This document shows positions 1 through 6,357 of a stretch of DNA of 7,969 bases, piece after piece; the first letter of the stretch is position 1, and each line of letters opens with the position of its first letter. Made by a program: the position numbers and the translations under genes. Under the pieces are notes generated by a model. The model searched no databases. It was not told where the DNA came from and worked only from the letters and a program-made list of their open reading frames with translations. Source of the stretch: an uncultured Burkholderiales bacterium (GTDB taxonomy: Bacteria > Pseudomonadota > Gammaproteobacteria > Burkholderiales > Burkholderiaceae_F); NCBI GenBank assembly GCA_903871435.1, contig CAIQGU010000049.1, positions 1 through 7,969 of the forward strand, in the 5' to 3' direction.

Positions 1-942
1 CCGTATTTTCAGAACGAAATTACCGAGGAAACGCGCCGTGCCGATGTACGGGCGCTGGGCCAACTGCTCTACATGATGCTGGCCGGGCGCGCCCCGCCCG
101 CCGACGCGGCAACGTTGACCCCCGGCCGCTCGGCAACGCTTGCGGCGCGGCCCGATACCCCGGCAGCGCTGGCTTTGCTCGTTGACCAGAGCCTGCTGGC
201 CGACCCCGGCGACGCCGTGCGATCGGCCGGCGCGCTGCGCGATGCGCTCACGGCCTTCATCTGGAACGAACGCACGGACAGCGTCACGCCCAATTCCCTG
301 GGCATACCCCTGGCCGCGCCGCCCGCACGTCCGCCGGTGCATGTGGCCACCATCACCGCGGCCGATGGCCAGTTGCCCCTGCCAGAGCCGGACACGGCAA
401 GCAGCGACGGCGCGTCTGAGCTGAGCACCGCCCGCATGGCCAGCTTCGCTCCGGCGGCGCTGGATATTCACAATCCCCTGCTCGCAGCCATGCAGGTCCA
501 GATCGATCGCCTGCGCCCCTGGGCCACCCAAAACCGCCTGCCGCTGATGGCCGGCGGCGTACTGGTTTCCGTGGGTATTTTTCTGGGCGTGGTGCTCGGC
601 AATCTGCGCCACAGTGAAGCGCCGTCGGCTGCTGCGAGCACCGTCGATGCGCCGGCCGCCGAATCCCCGGGGCAAAGCGCCGCCGCGGCCGCTGGTGCGG
701 GCGCTGCCGCACCGGCGTCGGACCCGGTGATCACGGTGCCGGTATCCTTCGACATACAACCCTGGGGCGAGATTTTCATCGATGGCAAGGCAACCGGCGT
801 CACGCCGCCGCTGACAGAGGTAGCCATGGCAACCGGGCATCACCATGTCGAGATCCGCCACGCGAGCGCGCCCGTTTGGGCGACCGATATCGATGTCGCG
901 CAAACTTCCATCATCCGTATCCAACACCGTTTCGAAAAATGA
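1..942 (+). CDS. Ser/Thr protein kinase, C-terminal part (5' end outside window), with TM segment and PEGA-like periplasmic domain
   Basis: The reading frame is open from base 1, so the gene starts upstream; the ATG at 73 lies inside the kinase fold and is not its start. Fragment residues 12-32 resemble kinase subdomain IX (D15, then ALGQLLYMMLAGRAPP, like the usual DxxxLGxxLYxxLxGxxPF). Residues about 56-82 resemble subdomain XI, with DPGDAVR carrying the expected Arg. A low-complexity linker follows, then one hydrophobic segment (about residues 181-200, nt 541-600), an Ala/Pro-rich stretch (about 204-240), and a C-terminal domain (about 243-313) with the PEGA-like pattern of hydrophobic strand, IFIDGKATGVTPP, then a second strand. 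The inferred topology is a cytoplasmic kinase, one membrane pass and a periplasmic PEGA-like domain. The ATP-binding and catalytic loops are off-window, so activity cannot be judged. The stop TGA overlaps the next gene's ATG, suggesting coupled translation. Family assignment is fairly secure; substrate and pathway are unknown. Confidence 0.8.
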   Translation, partial: PYFQNEITEETRRADVRALGQLLYMMLAGRAPPADAATLTPGRSATLAARPDTPAALALLVDQSLLADPGDAVRSAGALRDALTAFIWNERTDSVTPNSLGIPLAAPPARPPVHVATITAADGQLPLPEPDTASSDGASELSTARMASFAPAALDIHNPLLAAMQVQIDRLRPWATQNRLPLMAGGVLVSVGIFLGVVLGNLRHSEAPSAAASTVDAPAAESPGQSAAAAAGAGAAAPASDPVITVPVSFDIQPWGEIFIDGKATGVTPPLTEVAMATGHHHVEIRHASAPVWATDIDVAQTSIIRIQHRFEK

Positions 943-1385
943 GCGCGCGGCACTTCACCCTTCGGCAGACGCGCCGCCTGCCGGCTCTGCTGGCGGGCGT
1001 CACCCTGGCGCTGGCCGGCTGCCAGACTCCACCGCCACCGGCGCCGCCCAGCCTCGCCACCTTGCTCGAGCAACCGGCAGAGCGTGCGCTGGCCGCCGGG
1101 CTGGTGGACTATGACGAGGGGGCCTTCGACCGCGCACAGGTCAATTTCGAGACTGCCATACGGCAGCGTTTGCGAGATCCGCACGACGCCGCCGTGGCGC
1201 ACAAGCATCTGGCCTTCATCGCCTGCGCCTTCAACCGGCCGGCCGACTGCGAGACCCAGTTCCAGGCCGCCTTCGTGTCCGACCCGGGCTTTCACCTCTC
1301 CGAGTCGGAAATCGGCCATCCCATCTGGGGACCGGTGTATCGCCGGGTAGCCGCGGCCCAGGCCGCCGCCCAGAAACGGCCCTAG
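939..1385 (+). CDS. Small TPR-like outer-membrane lipoprotein, resembling T6SS-associated TssQ-type lipoproteins
   Basis: 148 residues. I chose the ATG at 939 over an in-frame ATG at 876 because it makes an ATGA overlap with the kinase stop and places a proper lipoprotein signal at the N-terminus: basic residues (R4, R9, R12, R13), a hydrophobic core, and lipobox LAGC with the acylated cysteine at C28. Residue 29 is Gln, not Asp, which favours outer-membrane sorting. A Pro-rich stretch follows, then helical repeats of TPR character (ALAAGLVDYDEGAFDRAQVNFETAI and AVAHKHLAFIACAFNRPADCETQFQAAF), and a conserved-looking tail (SEIGHPIWGPVYRRV). C96 and C104 are close enough to form a periplasmic disulfide. 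From memory this pattern resembles lipoproteins annotated TssQ-family, found with type VI secretion genes and Ser/Thr kinases in Burkholderiales. No T6SS gene is visible here, so that role is inference. The kinase partner is the only functional context. Confidence 0.8.
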   Translation: MSARHFTLRQTRRLPALLAGVTLALAGCQTPPPPAPPSLATLLEQPAERALAAGLVDYDEGAFDRAQVNFETAIRQRLRDPHDAAVAHKHLAFIACAFNRPADCETQFQAAFVSDPGFHLSESEIGHPIWGPVYRRVAAAQAAAQKRP

Positions 1386-1387
1386 GC

Positions 1388-1450
1388 TGCCGGCTGGTGC
1401 CCGTCAAGGACGGCCGCGACGCTGCTGTCAGCGCCGGGCAACAGCCGGCG
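1388..1450 (+). repeat. Imperfect inverted repeat / stem-loop after the lipoprotein gene
   Basis: Arms 1389-1403 (GCCGGCTGGTGCCCG) and 1435-1449 (CGGGCAACAGCCGGC) are complementary at 14 of 15 positions, the single mismatch being G1397 against A1441; a T1388-G1450 wobble extends the base. The 31-nt loop holds a second small hairpin (CGCTG, loop CTGT, CAGCG at 1420-1433). It begins 3 nt after the stop codon. No T-run follows on either strand, so it is not a classic intrinsic terminator. It could be an mRNA 3'-end-stabilising structure, a Rho-dependent end, or a protein-binding palindrome. Confidence 0.6.
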
Positions 1451-1467
1451 CGGGGGCACGGGACGGA

Positions 1468-1476
1468 TGCTAGTAT
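1468..1476 (+). promoter_or_regulatory. Candidate extended -10 promoter for yebC
   Basis: TGC followed by TAGTAT (4 of 6 to TATAAT) gives an extended -10 (TGn) element. The predicted start near 1483 leaves a leader of about 49 nt before yebC. No good -35 lies 17 nt upstream (GCGCGG), which is tolerable for an extended -10 site. It sits in the only sizeable gap between the kinase/lipoprotein pair and yebC. This is prediction only. Confidence 0.4.
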
Positions 1477-1531
1477 TTGCGCCCCCCTCAATATCAAGCC
1501 GTGCGCATGACGCGCTGCAAGGAAAAAGGCA

Positions 1532-2254
1532 ATGGCCGGGCATTCAAAATGGGCCAATATCCAGCATCGCAAAGGCCGCCAGGACGCCAAGCGCGGCCAG
1601 GTCTGGACCAAGGTCATCCGGGAAATCACGGTCGCTGCCCGTAACGGGCCCGATCCAGCATCCAATTCGCGGCTGCGCCTGGCGCTGGATAAGGCGTCCG
1701 CCGCCAATGTGCCCAAGGACACCGTCAACAAGGCGGTGTTGCGCGGCAGCGGCAAGCTCGAGGGCGCGCATTACGAAGAAATCCGCTACGAAGGCTACGG
1801 CATCGGCGGCGCGGCGGTGATCGTCGACACCATGACCGACAACAAGGTCCGCACGGTGGCCGAGGTGCGGCACGCGTTTGCCAAGCATGGCGGCAATCTC
1901 GGAACCGACGGGTCGGTGGCGTTCCAGTTCCGGCACTGCGGCCACTTCCTCTTCGCGCCCGGCACCAGCGAAGAACAGGTCATGGAAGCGGCGCTCGACG
2001 CCGGGGCCGAGGACGTGATCAGCGACGACGACGGCTCCATCGAGGTCGTGTGCGCACCGGCGGACTTCGACGCGGTGTCGCAGGCGCTCAAGCGCGCCGG
2101 CCTCACGCCGGAAATCGCCGACGTCACCATGAAGGCGCTCAACGAGATCCACCTCACCGGCACCGACGCCGAAAAAATGCGGCACCTCCTCGACGTGCTC
2201 GAGGACCTGGACGATACGCAACAGGTCTATTCCTCGGCCACGCTCGATACATGA
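1532..2254 (+). CDS. yebC: YebC/TACO1-family translation factor
   Basis: 240 residues, the usual family length. The family N-terminus [20 protein letters not shown] is present, followed by the middle signature [16 protein letters not shown] (usual form NMPKDxIxRAIkrGtG), the YEGYG...[16 protein letters not shown] strand, and [15 protein letters not shown]. It covers all three domains of the fold. The start is fixed by the family N-terminus and by AAGGA at 1519-1523, 8 nt before the ATG, the clearest ribosome binding site in the window. The family was long annotated as transcriptional regulators; more recent work on bacterial YebC and mitochondrial TACO1 supports a ribosome-acting factor that relieves stalling at proline-rich stretches. 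YebC fits better than a specialised paralogue, but the two are hard to separate by eye. It probably heads its own transcription unit; purD follows after 94 nt. Confidence 0.95.
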   Translation: MAGHSKWANIQHRKGRQDAKRGQVWTKVIREITVAARNGPDPASNSRLRLALDKASAANVPKDTVNKAVLRGSGKLEGAHYEEIRYEGYGIGGAAVIVDTMTDNKVRTVAEVRHAFAKHGGNLGTDGSVAFQFRHCGHFLFAPGTSEEQVMEAALDAGAEDVISDDDGSIEVVCAPADFDAVSQALKRAGLTPEIADVTMKALNEIHLTGTDAEKMRHLLDVLEDLDDTQQVYSSATLDT

Positions 2255-2322
2255 AAACGGGCCGCAACCGCGCCGCCACGAGGGCCCATCCGGTCCGCCC
2301 GATACGTGTACCTGCAATCCAC

Positions 2323-2347
2323 CGCGCCCTGATCCGGGCCGGGCGCG
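2323..2347 (+). promoter_or_regulatory. GC-only hairpin over the purD ribosome binding region
   Basis: CGCGCCC (2323-2329) and GGGCGCG (2341-2347) form a perfect 7-bp stem around an 11-nt loop, ending 1 nt before the purD ATG at 2349. No AGGA-like Shine-Dalgarno sequence is present; the only purine-rich bases (the GGG at 2341) lie inside the stem. Such a structure could limit purD translation. It could also arise by chance in DNA this GC-rich. Confidence 0.4.
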
Positions 2348-2348
2348 C

Positions 2349-3623
2349 ATGAAGGTCCTCGTCATCGGCTCGGGCGGCCGTGAGCATGCGCTGGCCTGGA
2401 AGCTGTCGCAGTCGCCTCGCGCGCAGCGCATCTACCTGGCGCCGGGCAACGGCGGCACCGCCGCTGATCGCAATCTGCAGAATGTCGACCTCCAGGGCAG
2501 CGAGGCTCTTATCGCCTTTGCGCGGGCCGAACAGATCGGCATGACGGTGGTCGGCCCGGAAGCGCCGCTGGCGGCGGGCATCGTCGATGATTTCCGTGCG
2601 GCGGGTCTGCGCGTCTTCGGCCCGACGCGGGCAGCCGCGCAACTGGAATGGTCCAAGGACTACGCCAAGGCCTTCATGGCGCGCCACGCCATACCCACCG
2701 CCGCCTACAAGACCTTCACCGATGCGCCGGCGGCGCACGACTACATCGATCTGCGCGGCGCTCCCATCGTGATCAAGGCGGACGGGCTGGCGGCCGGCAA
2801 GGGCGTGGTCGTGGCCCAGACCACCGCCGAAGCGCATGCCGCCATCGACCATATGCTGGGCGGCGGATCGCTGGGCGCCGCGGGTGCGCGCGTCGTCATA
2901 GAGGATTTTCTCGAGGGCGAGGAAGCCAGCTTCATCGTCATGTGCGATGGCCGGCACACGCTGGCGCTCGCCACCTCGCAGGACCACAAGCGCCTGCTCG
3001 ACGATGACCGCGGGCCCAATACCGGCGGCATGGGCGCCTATTCGCCTGCACCCGTGGTGACGCCGGCGATACATGCCCGCGTCATGCGCGAAATCATCGA
3101 TCCGACCATCGCGGGCCTGGCGGCCGAGGGCATCGCCTACACGGGCTTCCTGTACGCCGGCCTCATGATCGGCGCCGATGGCCGGCCGCGCACGCTGGAG
3201 TTCAATTGCCGCCTGGGCGACCCTGAAACCCAGCCCATACTCATGCGCCTCAAATCCGACCTGCTCTGGCTGCTCGACCACGCCATCGACGGCACGCTCG
3301 ACCAGGTCGAGGCGCAATGGGACCGCCGGCCCGCACTGGGCGTGGTCGTGGCCGCGCAGGGCTACCCGGAGCACCCGCGCAAGGGCGACCTCATCAGCGC
3401 CCTGCCCGCCGATAGCGACGACGCCGTCGTCTTCCATGCGGGAACCGCGCGCGATCAGCAGCAACTGGTCACCAGCGGCGGACGCGTGCTGTGCGTCACG
3501 GCGCTGGGCGAGAACCTGCGCTCGGCGCGGCGCCGCGCCTACGAGGCCGTTGCGCAGGTCCGGTTCGAGGGCGCGCAGTTCCGCGGCGACATCGGCCACC
3601 GCGCCCTGCCCGGCGCGACCTGA
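2349..3623 (+). CDS. purD: Phosphoribosylamine--glycine ligase (GARS)
   Basis: 424 residues, a normal length for a monofunctional bacterial GARS. The enzyme joins glycine to 5-phosphoribosylamine using ATP, the second step of de novo purine synthesis, in the cytoplasm. The N domain starts [19 protein letters not shown] and contains APGNGGTA. The ATP-grasp region shows [19 protein letters not shown] (ATP-binding K143 within it), [20 protein letters not shown], and the [11 protein letters not shown] loop. The metal-binding segment is [13 protein letters not shown] (E284, N286), and a C-terminal domain completes the fold. No key residue appears missing. The start is set by the family N-terminus; it lacks an obvious ribosome binding site and has a stable hairpin directly upstream. 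purH is not next to it, so other purine genes lie elsewhere. hemF follows after 31 nt and may share the transcript. Confidence 0.96.
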   Translation: MKVLVIGSGGREHALAWKLSQSPRAQRIYLAPGNGGTAADRNLQNVDLQGSEALIAFARAEQIGMTVVGPEAPLAAGIVDDFRAAGLRVFGPTRAAAQLEWSKDYAKAFMARHAIPTAAYKTFTDAPAAHDYIDLRGAPIVIKADGLAAGKGVVVAQTTAEAHAAIDHMLGGGSLGAAGARVVIEDFLEGEEASFIVMCDGRHTLALATSQDHKRLLDDDRGPNTGGMGAYSPAPVVTPAIHARVMREIIDPTIAGLAAEGIAYTGFLYAGLMIGADGRPRTLEFNCRLGDPETQPILMRLKSDLLWLLDHAIDGTLDQVEAQWDRRPALGVVVAAQGYPEHPRKGDLISALPADSDDAVVFHAGTARDQQQLVTSGGRVLCVTALGENLRSARRRAYEAVAQVRFEGAQFRGDIGHRALPGAT

Positions 3624-3654
3624 ACCTCCCATAACCCTGCTTGCGGATGCCAAG

Positions 3655-4596
3655 ATGACCAGTGCCGTAGCCGTTGAAACCGTGCAGACCTACCTGCTGG
3701 ACCTGCAGCAGCGCATCGTGCGCGAGCTCGAACGCGTCGACGGCAGTGGCCGCTTCGCCGTGCATGAATGGAAAAAAGCGCCGCACGAGCCGCTGCAAGG
3801 CCAGGGCACCACGTGCATCCTCGAGGAAGGCCGGTTCTTCGAGCGCGCGGGCATCGGTTTTTCCCAGGTCAGCGGCGATCGCCTGCCGCCATCGGCCAGC
3901 GCGGCCCACCCGGAAGTGGCCGGCTGCGGCTTCAACGCCCTGGGGGTATCCCTGGTGCTGCACCCGCGCAATCCCTACGTGCCCACGGTGCACATGAATG
4001 TGCGCTTTTTCCGGGCCCAGCCGCAAGCGGCCGACAGCGGCCCCGGCACCTGGTGGTTCGGCGGCGGCATGGACCTCACGCCCTACTACGGATTCGAGGA
4101 CGACGCGCGCCATTTCCACGCCACCTGCCGCGATGCCCTGGCGCCCTTCGGTCCGGACTACTACCCGCGCTTCAAGCGCTGGTGCGACGAATATTTCTTC
4201 CTCAAGCACCGCAGCGAGCCGCGCGGCATCGGCGGCGTGTTCTTCGACGACTTCAACGAGCTGCCGGGCGATGCCAGTTTCGCGCTCATGCGTTCCGTCG
4301 GTGACCACTTCCTGCCGGCCTACGTACCCATAGCGGAACGCCGCGGCGCGCTGCCCTACGGCGAGCGTGAACGCGAATTCCAGGCACTGCGGCGGGGACG
4401 CTATGTCGAGTTCAACCTGGTCTTCGACCGCGGCACGCTGTTCGGGCTGCAGTCGGGGGGTAGAACCGAATCCATCCTGATGTCGCTGCCGCCCACGGTA
4501 CGCTGGCGCTACGAGGCGCATCCCGAGCCGGGCACGGCCGAAGCCTTGTTGTACACGGACTTCCTGCGTCCGCGGGACTGGCTGGCAACGGTTTGA
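3655..4596 (+). CDS. hemF: Oxygen-dependent coproporphyrinogen III oxidase
   Basis: 313 residues, close to the family norm of about 300. HemF oxidatively decarboxylates two propionates of coproporphyrinogen III to give protoporphyrinogen IX, using O2, in haem synthesis; its presence implies aerobic growth. Visible signatures are [73 protein letters not shown], and the C-terminal [20 protein letters not shown]. Four histidines, H103, H113, H155 and H185, fall where the family's conserved metal or substrate histidines are expected. The ATG at 3655 has a weak GGA 7 nt upstream. The frame is open for about 475 nt further upstream, but that stretch is purD in another frame and adds no HemF-like sequence. 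The stop overlaps the nadD start by 4 nt. Confidence 0.96.
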   Translation: MTSAVAVETVQTYLLDLQQRIVRELERVDGSGRFAVHEWKKAPHEPLQGQGTTCILEEGRFFERAGIGFSQVSGDRLPPSASAAHPEVAGCGFNALGVSLVLHPRNPYVPTVHMNVRFFRAQPQAADSGPGTWWFGGGMDLTPYYGFEDDARHFHATCRDALAPFGPDYYPRFKRWCDEYFFLKHRSEPRGIGGVFFDDFNELPGDASFALMRSVGDHFLPAYVPIAERRGALPYGEREREFQALRRGRYVEFNLVFDRGTLFGLQSGGRTESILMSLPPTVRWRYEAHPEPGTAEALLYTDFLRPRDWLATV

Positions 4597-5306
4597 CGCC
4601 CGACACCGCCCTGCGTCCGGACGCCGGCAATTTTCCGCAGACCGGTCTGATTGGCCTGCTGGGCGGCAGCTTTGATCCGGTGCACGCCGGCCCTCTGGAG
4701 CTGGCCGCGGGTGCCCAGCGCGCGTTGGGGCTTGCACAGGTGCGGCTGAGACCGGCGGGCCAGCCCTGGCAAAAGCTGCAGATGACCCCGGGGCAGGACC
4801 GCCTGGCCATGCTGGAAACGGCCGTGCAGGAGCGCGGCGGCGGCACGGATTTGCGCTGGGTGGTGGACAAACGGGAGCTCGAGCGTGCTGGCCCCACCTA
4901 CACCATCGATACGTTGCGGGAGATACGGGCGATCGTCGGCCCGGATCGACCGCTGGTGTGGATACTGGGGTTCGACCAGCTGCGGGGCTTGCCGGGCTGG
5001 CGGGATTGGGAATCGCTCAGCGGCCTGGCGCACATTGCCTACGCGCAGCGGGCGGGCGAGGAAGCCGTGCTGCCGGGGCCACTGGCCGCCTATGTGGCCG
5101 CGCGCACGTCAACGCCCGGCGCTCTGGCCGGCCAGCCGGCGGGGTGCTTCGTCGCGTTCCCGATGCGGCCGGTGGACTGCTCCGCAACGCAGATCCGCAG
5201 CGCGGTTGCAGCGGGTGATACCAGCCGTGTAAAAAACTACCTTGCCCCGGGCGTGCTCGGGTACATTAAGACTCATCAACTGTATCTGGCGGTAAATGGA
5301 CAATAA
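4593..5306 (+). CDS. nadD: Nicotinate-nucleotide adenylyltransferase with an altered HxGH motif
   Basis: 237 residues from a TTG start that overlaps the hemF stop (TTGA). No ATG or GTG lies between there and the first motif at residue 20, so TTG is the best start; it gives an N-terminal extension of about 17 residues beyond the usual family start. NadD transfers AMP from ATP to nicotinate mononucleotide, a step in NAD synthesis. Family marks are [63 protein letters not shown] and a C-terminal YIKTHQLY. The oddity is in the catalytic nucleotidyltransferase motif: H31-A-G-P34 is read where (H/T)xGH is expected, so the second, normally invariant, His is Pro (CCT at 4692-4694). Everything else looks intact. 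This could be a real variant with reduced or altered activity, or a sequencing error (CAT to CCT). Confidence 0.92.
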   Translation: MTPDTALRPDAGNFPQTGLIGLLGGSFDPVHAGPLELAAGAQRALGLAQVRLRPAGQPWQKLQMTPGQDRLAMLETAVQERGGGTDLRWVVDKRELERAGPTYTIDTLREIRAIVGPDRPLVWILGFDQLRGLPGWRDWESLSGLAHIAYAQRAGEEAVLPGPLAAYVAARTSTPGALAGQPAGCFVAFPMRPVDCSATQIRSAVAAGDTSRVKNYLAPGVLGYIKTHQLYLAVNGQ

Positions 5307-5730
5307 GAAACTGCAGCGGCTGGTCGTCGACGCCCTCGAGGACGTCAAGGCGCAGGACATCGCGGTGTACAACACCACGGAACTCTCCGACCTCTTCGAC
5401 CGGGTCGTGCTGGCCAGCGGCACCTCCAACCGGCATACGCGCTCGCTCGCATCCAATGTGGCCGAGAAGGTCAAGGCCGCCGGCGGCCATGTCGTGAGCG
5501 TGGAAGGCGAAGAGACCGGCGAATGGGTGCTGGTCGACCTGGGCGACGTGATCGTGCACATCATGCAGCCCGCGGTACGGGTGTATTACGACCTCGAGGA
5601 ATTGTGGGGCGGCAAGAAGGTCAATGTGCGCCTCGCCACCAAGACGACAGTGCCACGGGCTGCACCACGCAAGTCGGCCGCGCGCAAGTCCGCACCACGC
5701 AAACCCCGCGCCGCTGCCGGGGACAAATGA
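5296..5730 (+). CDS. rsfS: Ribosomal silencing factor RsfS (YbeB/Iojap family)
   Basis: 144 residues. RsfS binds protein L14 (uL14) on the large ribosomal subunit and blocks joining of the small subunit, saving energy in starvation. The core (residues about 1-112) shows LQRLVVDALEDVKAQDIAVYN, DRVVLASGTSNRHTRSLASNV, GEETGEWVLVDLGDVIVHIM and YYDLEELW, all typical of the family. From about K116 the protein carries a 29-residue tail rich in Lys, Arg, Ala and Pro, with repeated RKS/PRK units, which the common short members lack. The ATG at 5296 overlaps the end of nadD by 11 nt; GGCGG just upstream is a weak, closely spaced ribosome binding site, so translation is probably coupled to nadD. The nadD-rsfS-rlmH order is widely conserved in bacteria. 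Confidence 0.95.
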   Translation: MDNKKLQRLVVDALEDVKAQDIAVYNTTELSDLFDRVVLASGTSNRHTRSLASNVAEKVKAAGGHVVSVEGEETGEWVLVDLGDVIVHIMQPAVRVYYDLEELWGGKKVNVRLATKTTVPRAAPRKSAARKSAPRKPRAAAGDK

Positions 5731-5768
5731 CCGGCGGCGCTGCGACCGGCTGCGCACCCGCTGCATGA
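5727..5768 (+). CDS. Possible 13-codon minicistron linking rsfS to rlmH
   Basis: An ATG at 5727 overlaps the rsfS stop as ATGA, reads 13 codons (MTGGAATGCAPAA), and stops at TGA 5766-5768, which itself overlaps the rlmH ATG (5765) as ATGA. Both junctions are the classic stop-start arrangement for reinitiation. The peptide is low in complexity and unlikely to have a function of its own; if translated, the likely role is to hand ribosomes from rsfS to rlmH across the 34-nt gap. It could be chance. No ribosome binding site of its own was identified. Confidence 0.3.
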   Translation: MTGGAATGCAPAA

Positions 5769-6232
5769 AGATCTGCATTGCCGCGGTGGGCCAGCGACTG
5801 CCGCCATGGGCCGCTGCCGCGGTCCAGGAGTTCGTCGAGCGCATGCCACGGGACTTCCGCGTCGAGGTGAAAGAGGTCAAGCCCGAGCCGCGCAACGGCC
5901 AGCCGGTCGCGCGGCTCCAGGTGGCCGAAGGCGCGCGCTTGCGAGCGGCGCTGCCGGCCGATTGCCTGGTCATCGCCATGGACGAAACCGGCCGCGACTG
6001 GACCACGGCGCAACTTGCCGAGGCTATGGGCCAATGGCGCGACGGCGCCCGGGATCCCGCATTTATCATTGGCGGGGCGGACGGTCTGGACCCCCAGCTC
6101 AAGCGCGACGCCGATCTTTGCCTGCGGCTATCGAGCATGACCCTGCCCCATGCCCTGGCACGGGTGGTGCTGGCCGAGCAGATCTATCGTGCCTGGTCCA
6201 TCCTCAGCGCGCATCCCTACCACCGCAGCTGA
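5765..6232 (+). CDS. rlmH: 23S rRNA (pseudouridine1915-N3)-methyltransferase RlmH
   Basis: 155 residues, the same length as E. coli RlmH. This SPOUT-class enzyme uses S-adenosylmethionine to methylate pseudouridine 1915 in helix 69 of 23S rRNA, acting on assembled 70S ribosomes as a homodimer. Signatures are MKICIAAVGQ at the start, FIIGGADGL (residues 100-108, part of the knotted SAM site), and the C-terminal block MTLPHALARVVLAEQIYRAW ending in PYHRS, with Y152, H153 and R154 at the expected end. The ATG at 5765 gives the family N-terminus. No clear Shine-Dalgarno sequence precedes it, consistent with coupling to rsfS, possibly through the minicistron that ends on this start codon. It seems to be the last gene of the hemF-nadD-rsfS-rlmH run. 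Confidence 0.96.
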   Translation: MKICIAAVGQRLPPWAAAAVQEFVERMPRDFRVEVKEVKPEPRNGQPVARLQVAEGARLRAALPADCLVIAMDETGRDWTTAQLAEAMGQWRDGARDPAFIIGGADGLDPQLKRDADLCLRLSSMTLPHALARVVLAEQIYRAWSILSAHPYHRS

Positions 6233-6257
6233 GCAGCGCGCCGCGGGCTTCGGCCGC

Positions 6258-6289
6258 TTGCCGGCGCCACTATTTGCCGGCGCTATTTT
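6258..6289 (+). terminator. Weak candidate terminator / two-copy direct repeat after rlmH
   Basis: TTGCCGGCGC occurs at 6258-6267 and 6274-6283, exactly 16 nt apart. The two copies can also pair: GGCGCC (6263-6268) with GGCGCT (6279-6284, one G-U pair) around a 10-nt loop, followed by ATTTTG. That is a short hairpin with a poor U-tract, placed 26-60 nt after the rlmH stop and before the maf promoter-like site. Function as a terminator is tentative. Otherwise the 6233-6357 gap holds no gene that I can see. Confidence 0.3.
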
Positions 6290-6341
6290 GTCCCTGCCAA
6301 ATACCGCGCCCGGCCGGGATCCCAGGGCCACCGGCTCGGGC

Positions 6342-6347
6342 TAGAAT
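6342..6347 (+). promoter_or_regulatory. maf: Candidate -10 element for maf
   Basis: TAGAAT matches TATAAT at 5 of 6 positions, in the context GGGCTAGAAT. The -35 position, at 17-nt spacing, reads ATCCCA, a weak match. Transcription would be expected to start near A6354, only about 4 nt before the maf ATG. The element follows the possible rlmH terminator, which supports a separate maf transcription start. Confidence 0.45.
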
Positions 6348-6357
6348 CTTTGCAGCC

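Noticed and set aside
73..942. A complete gene starting at the ATG at 73
   Set aside because: The frame is open to base 1 and residues before the ATG continue a kinase subdomain, so this is an internal Met of a gene cut by the window edge.
2154..3653. 499-codon open frame on the minus strand opposite purD
   Set aside because: purD on the + strand is certain; long antisense frames are expected in GC-rich DNA, and the translation is Arg/Ala-rich with no recognisable domain.
3178..3654. Upstream extension of the hemF frame
   Set aside because: It overlaps purD in another frame; the added residues are low-complexity and HemF similarity begins only after the ATG at 3655.
3624..3654. Promoter in the purD-hemF gap (CATAAC)
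   Set aside because: Only 31 nt and a 4-of-6 match with no -35; not supportable.
3496..4737. 413-codon open frame on the minus strand opposite hemF and the start of nadD
   Set aside because: Shadow of hemF codon usage; it crosses two real genes and shows no family motif.
5230..5237. Run of six A in nadD as a polymerase-slippage or frameshift site
   Set aside because: Six A is short, the frame continues normally to the conserved NadD C-terminus, and no shifted product makes sense.
5242..5267. Internal promoter for rsfS inside the end of nadD (TTGCCC and TACATT)
   Set aside because: The spacing between the two hexamers is 14 nt, too short for a sigma-70 promoter, and the -10 match is only 4 of 6.
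5806..6357. Upstream extension of the maf frame through rlmH
   Set aside because: The Maf motif begins within six residues of the ATG at 6358, and the upstream stretch is rlmH read out of frame.
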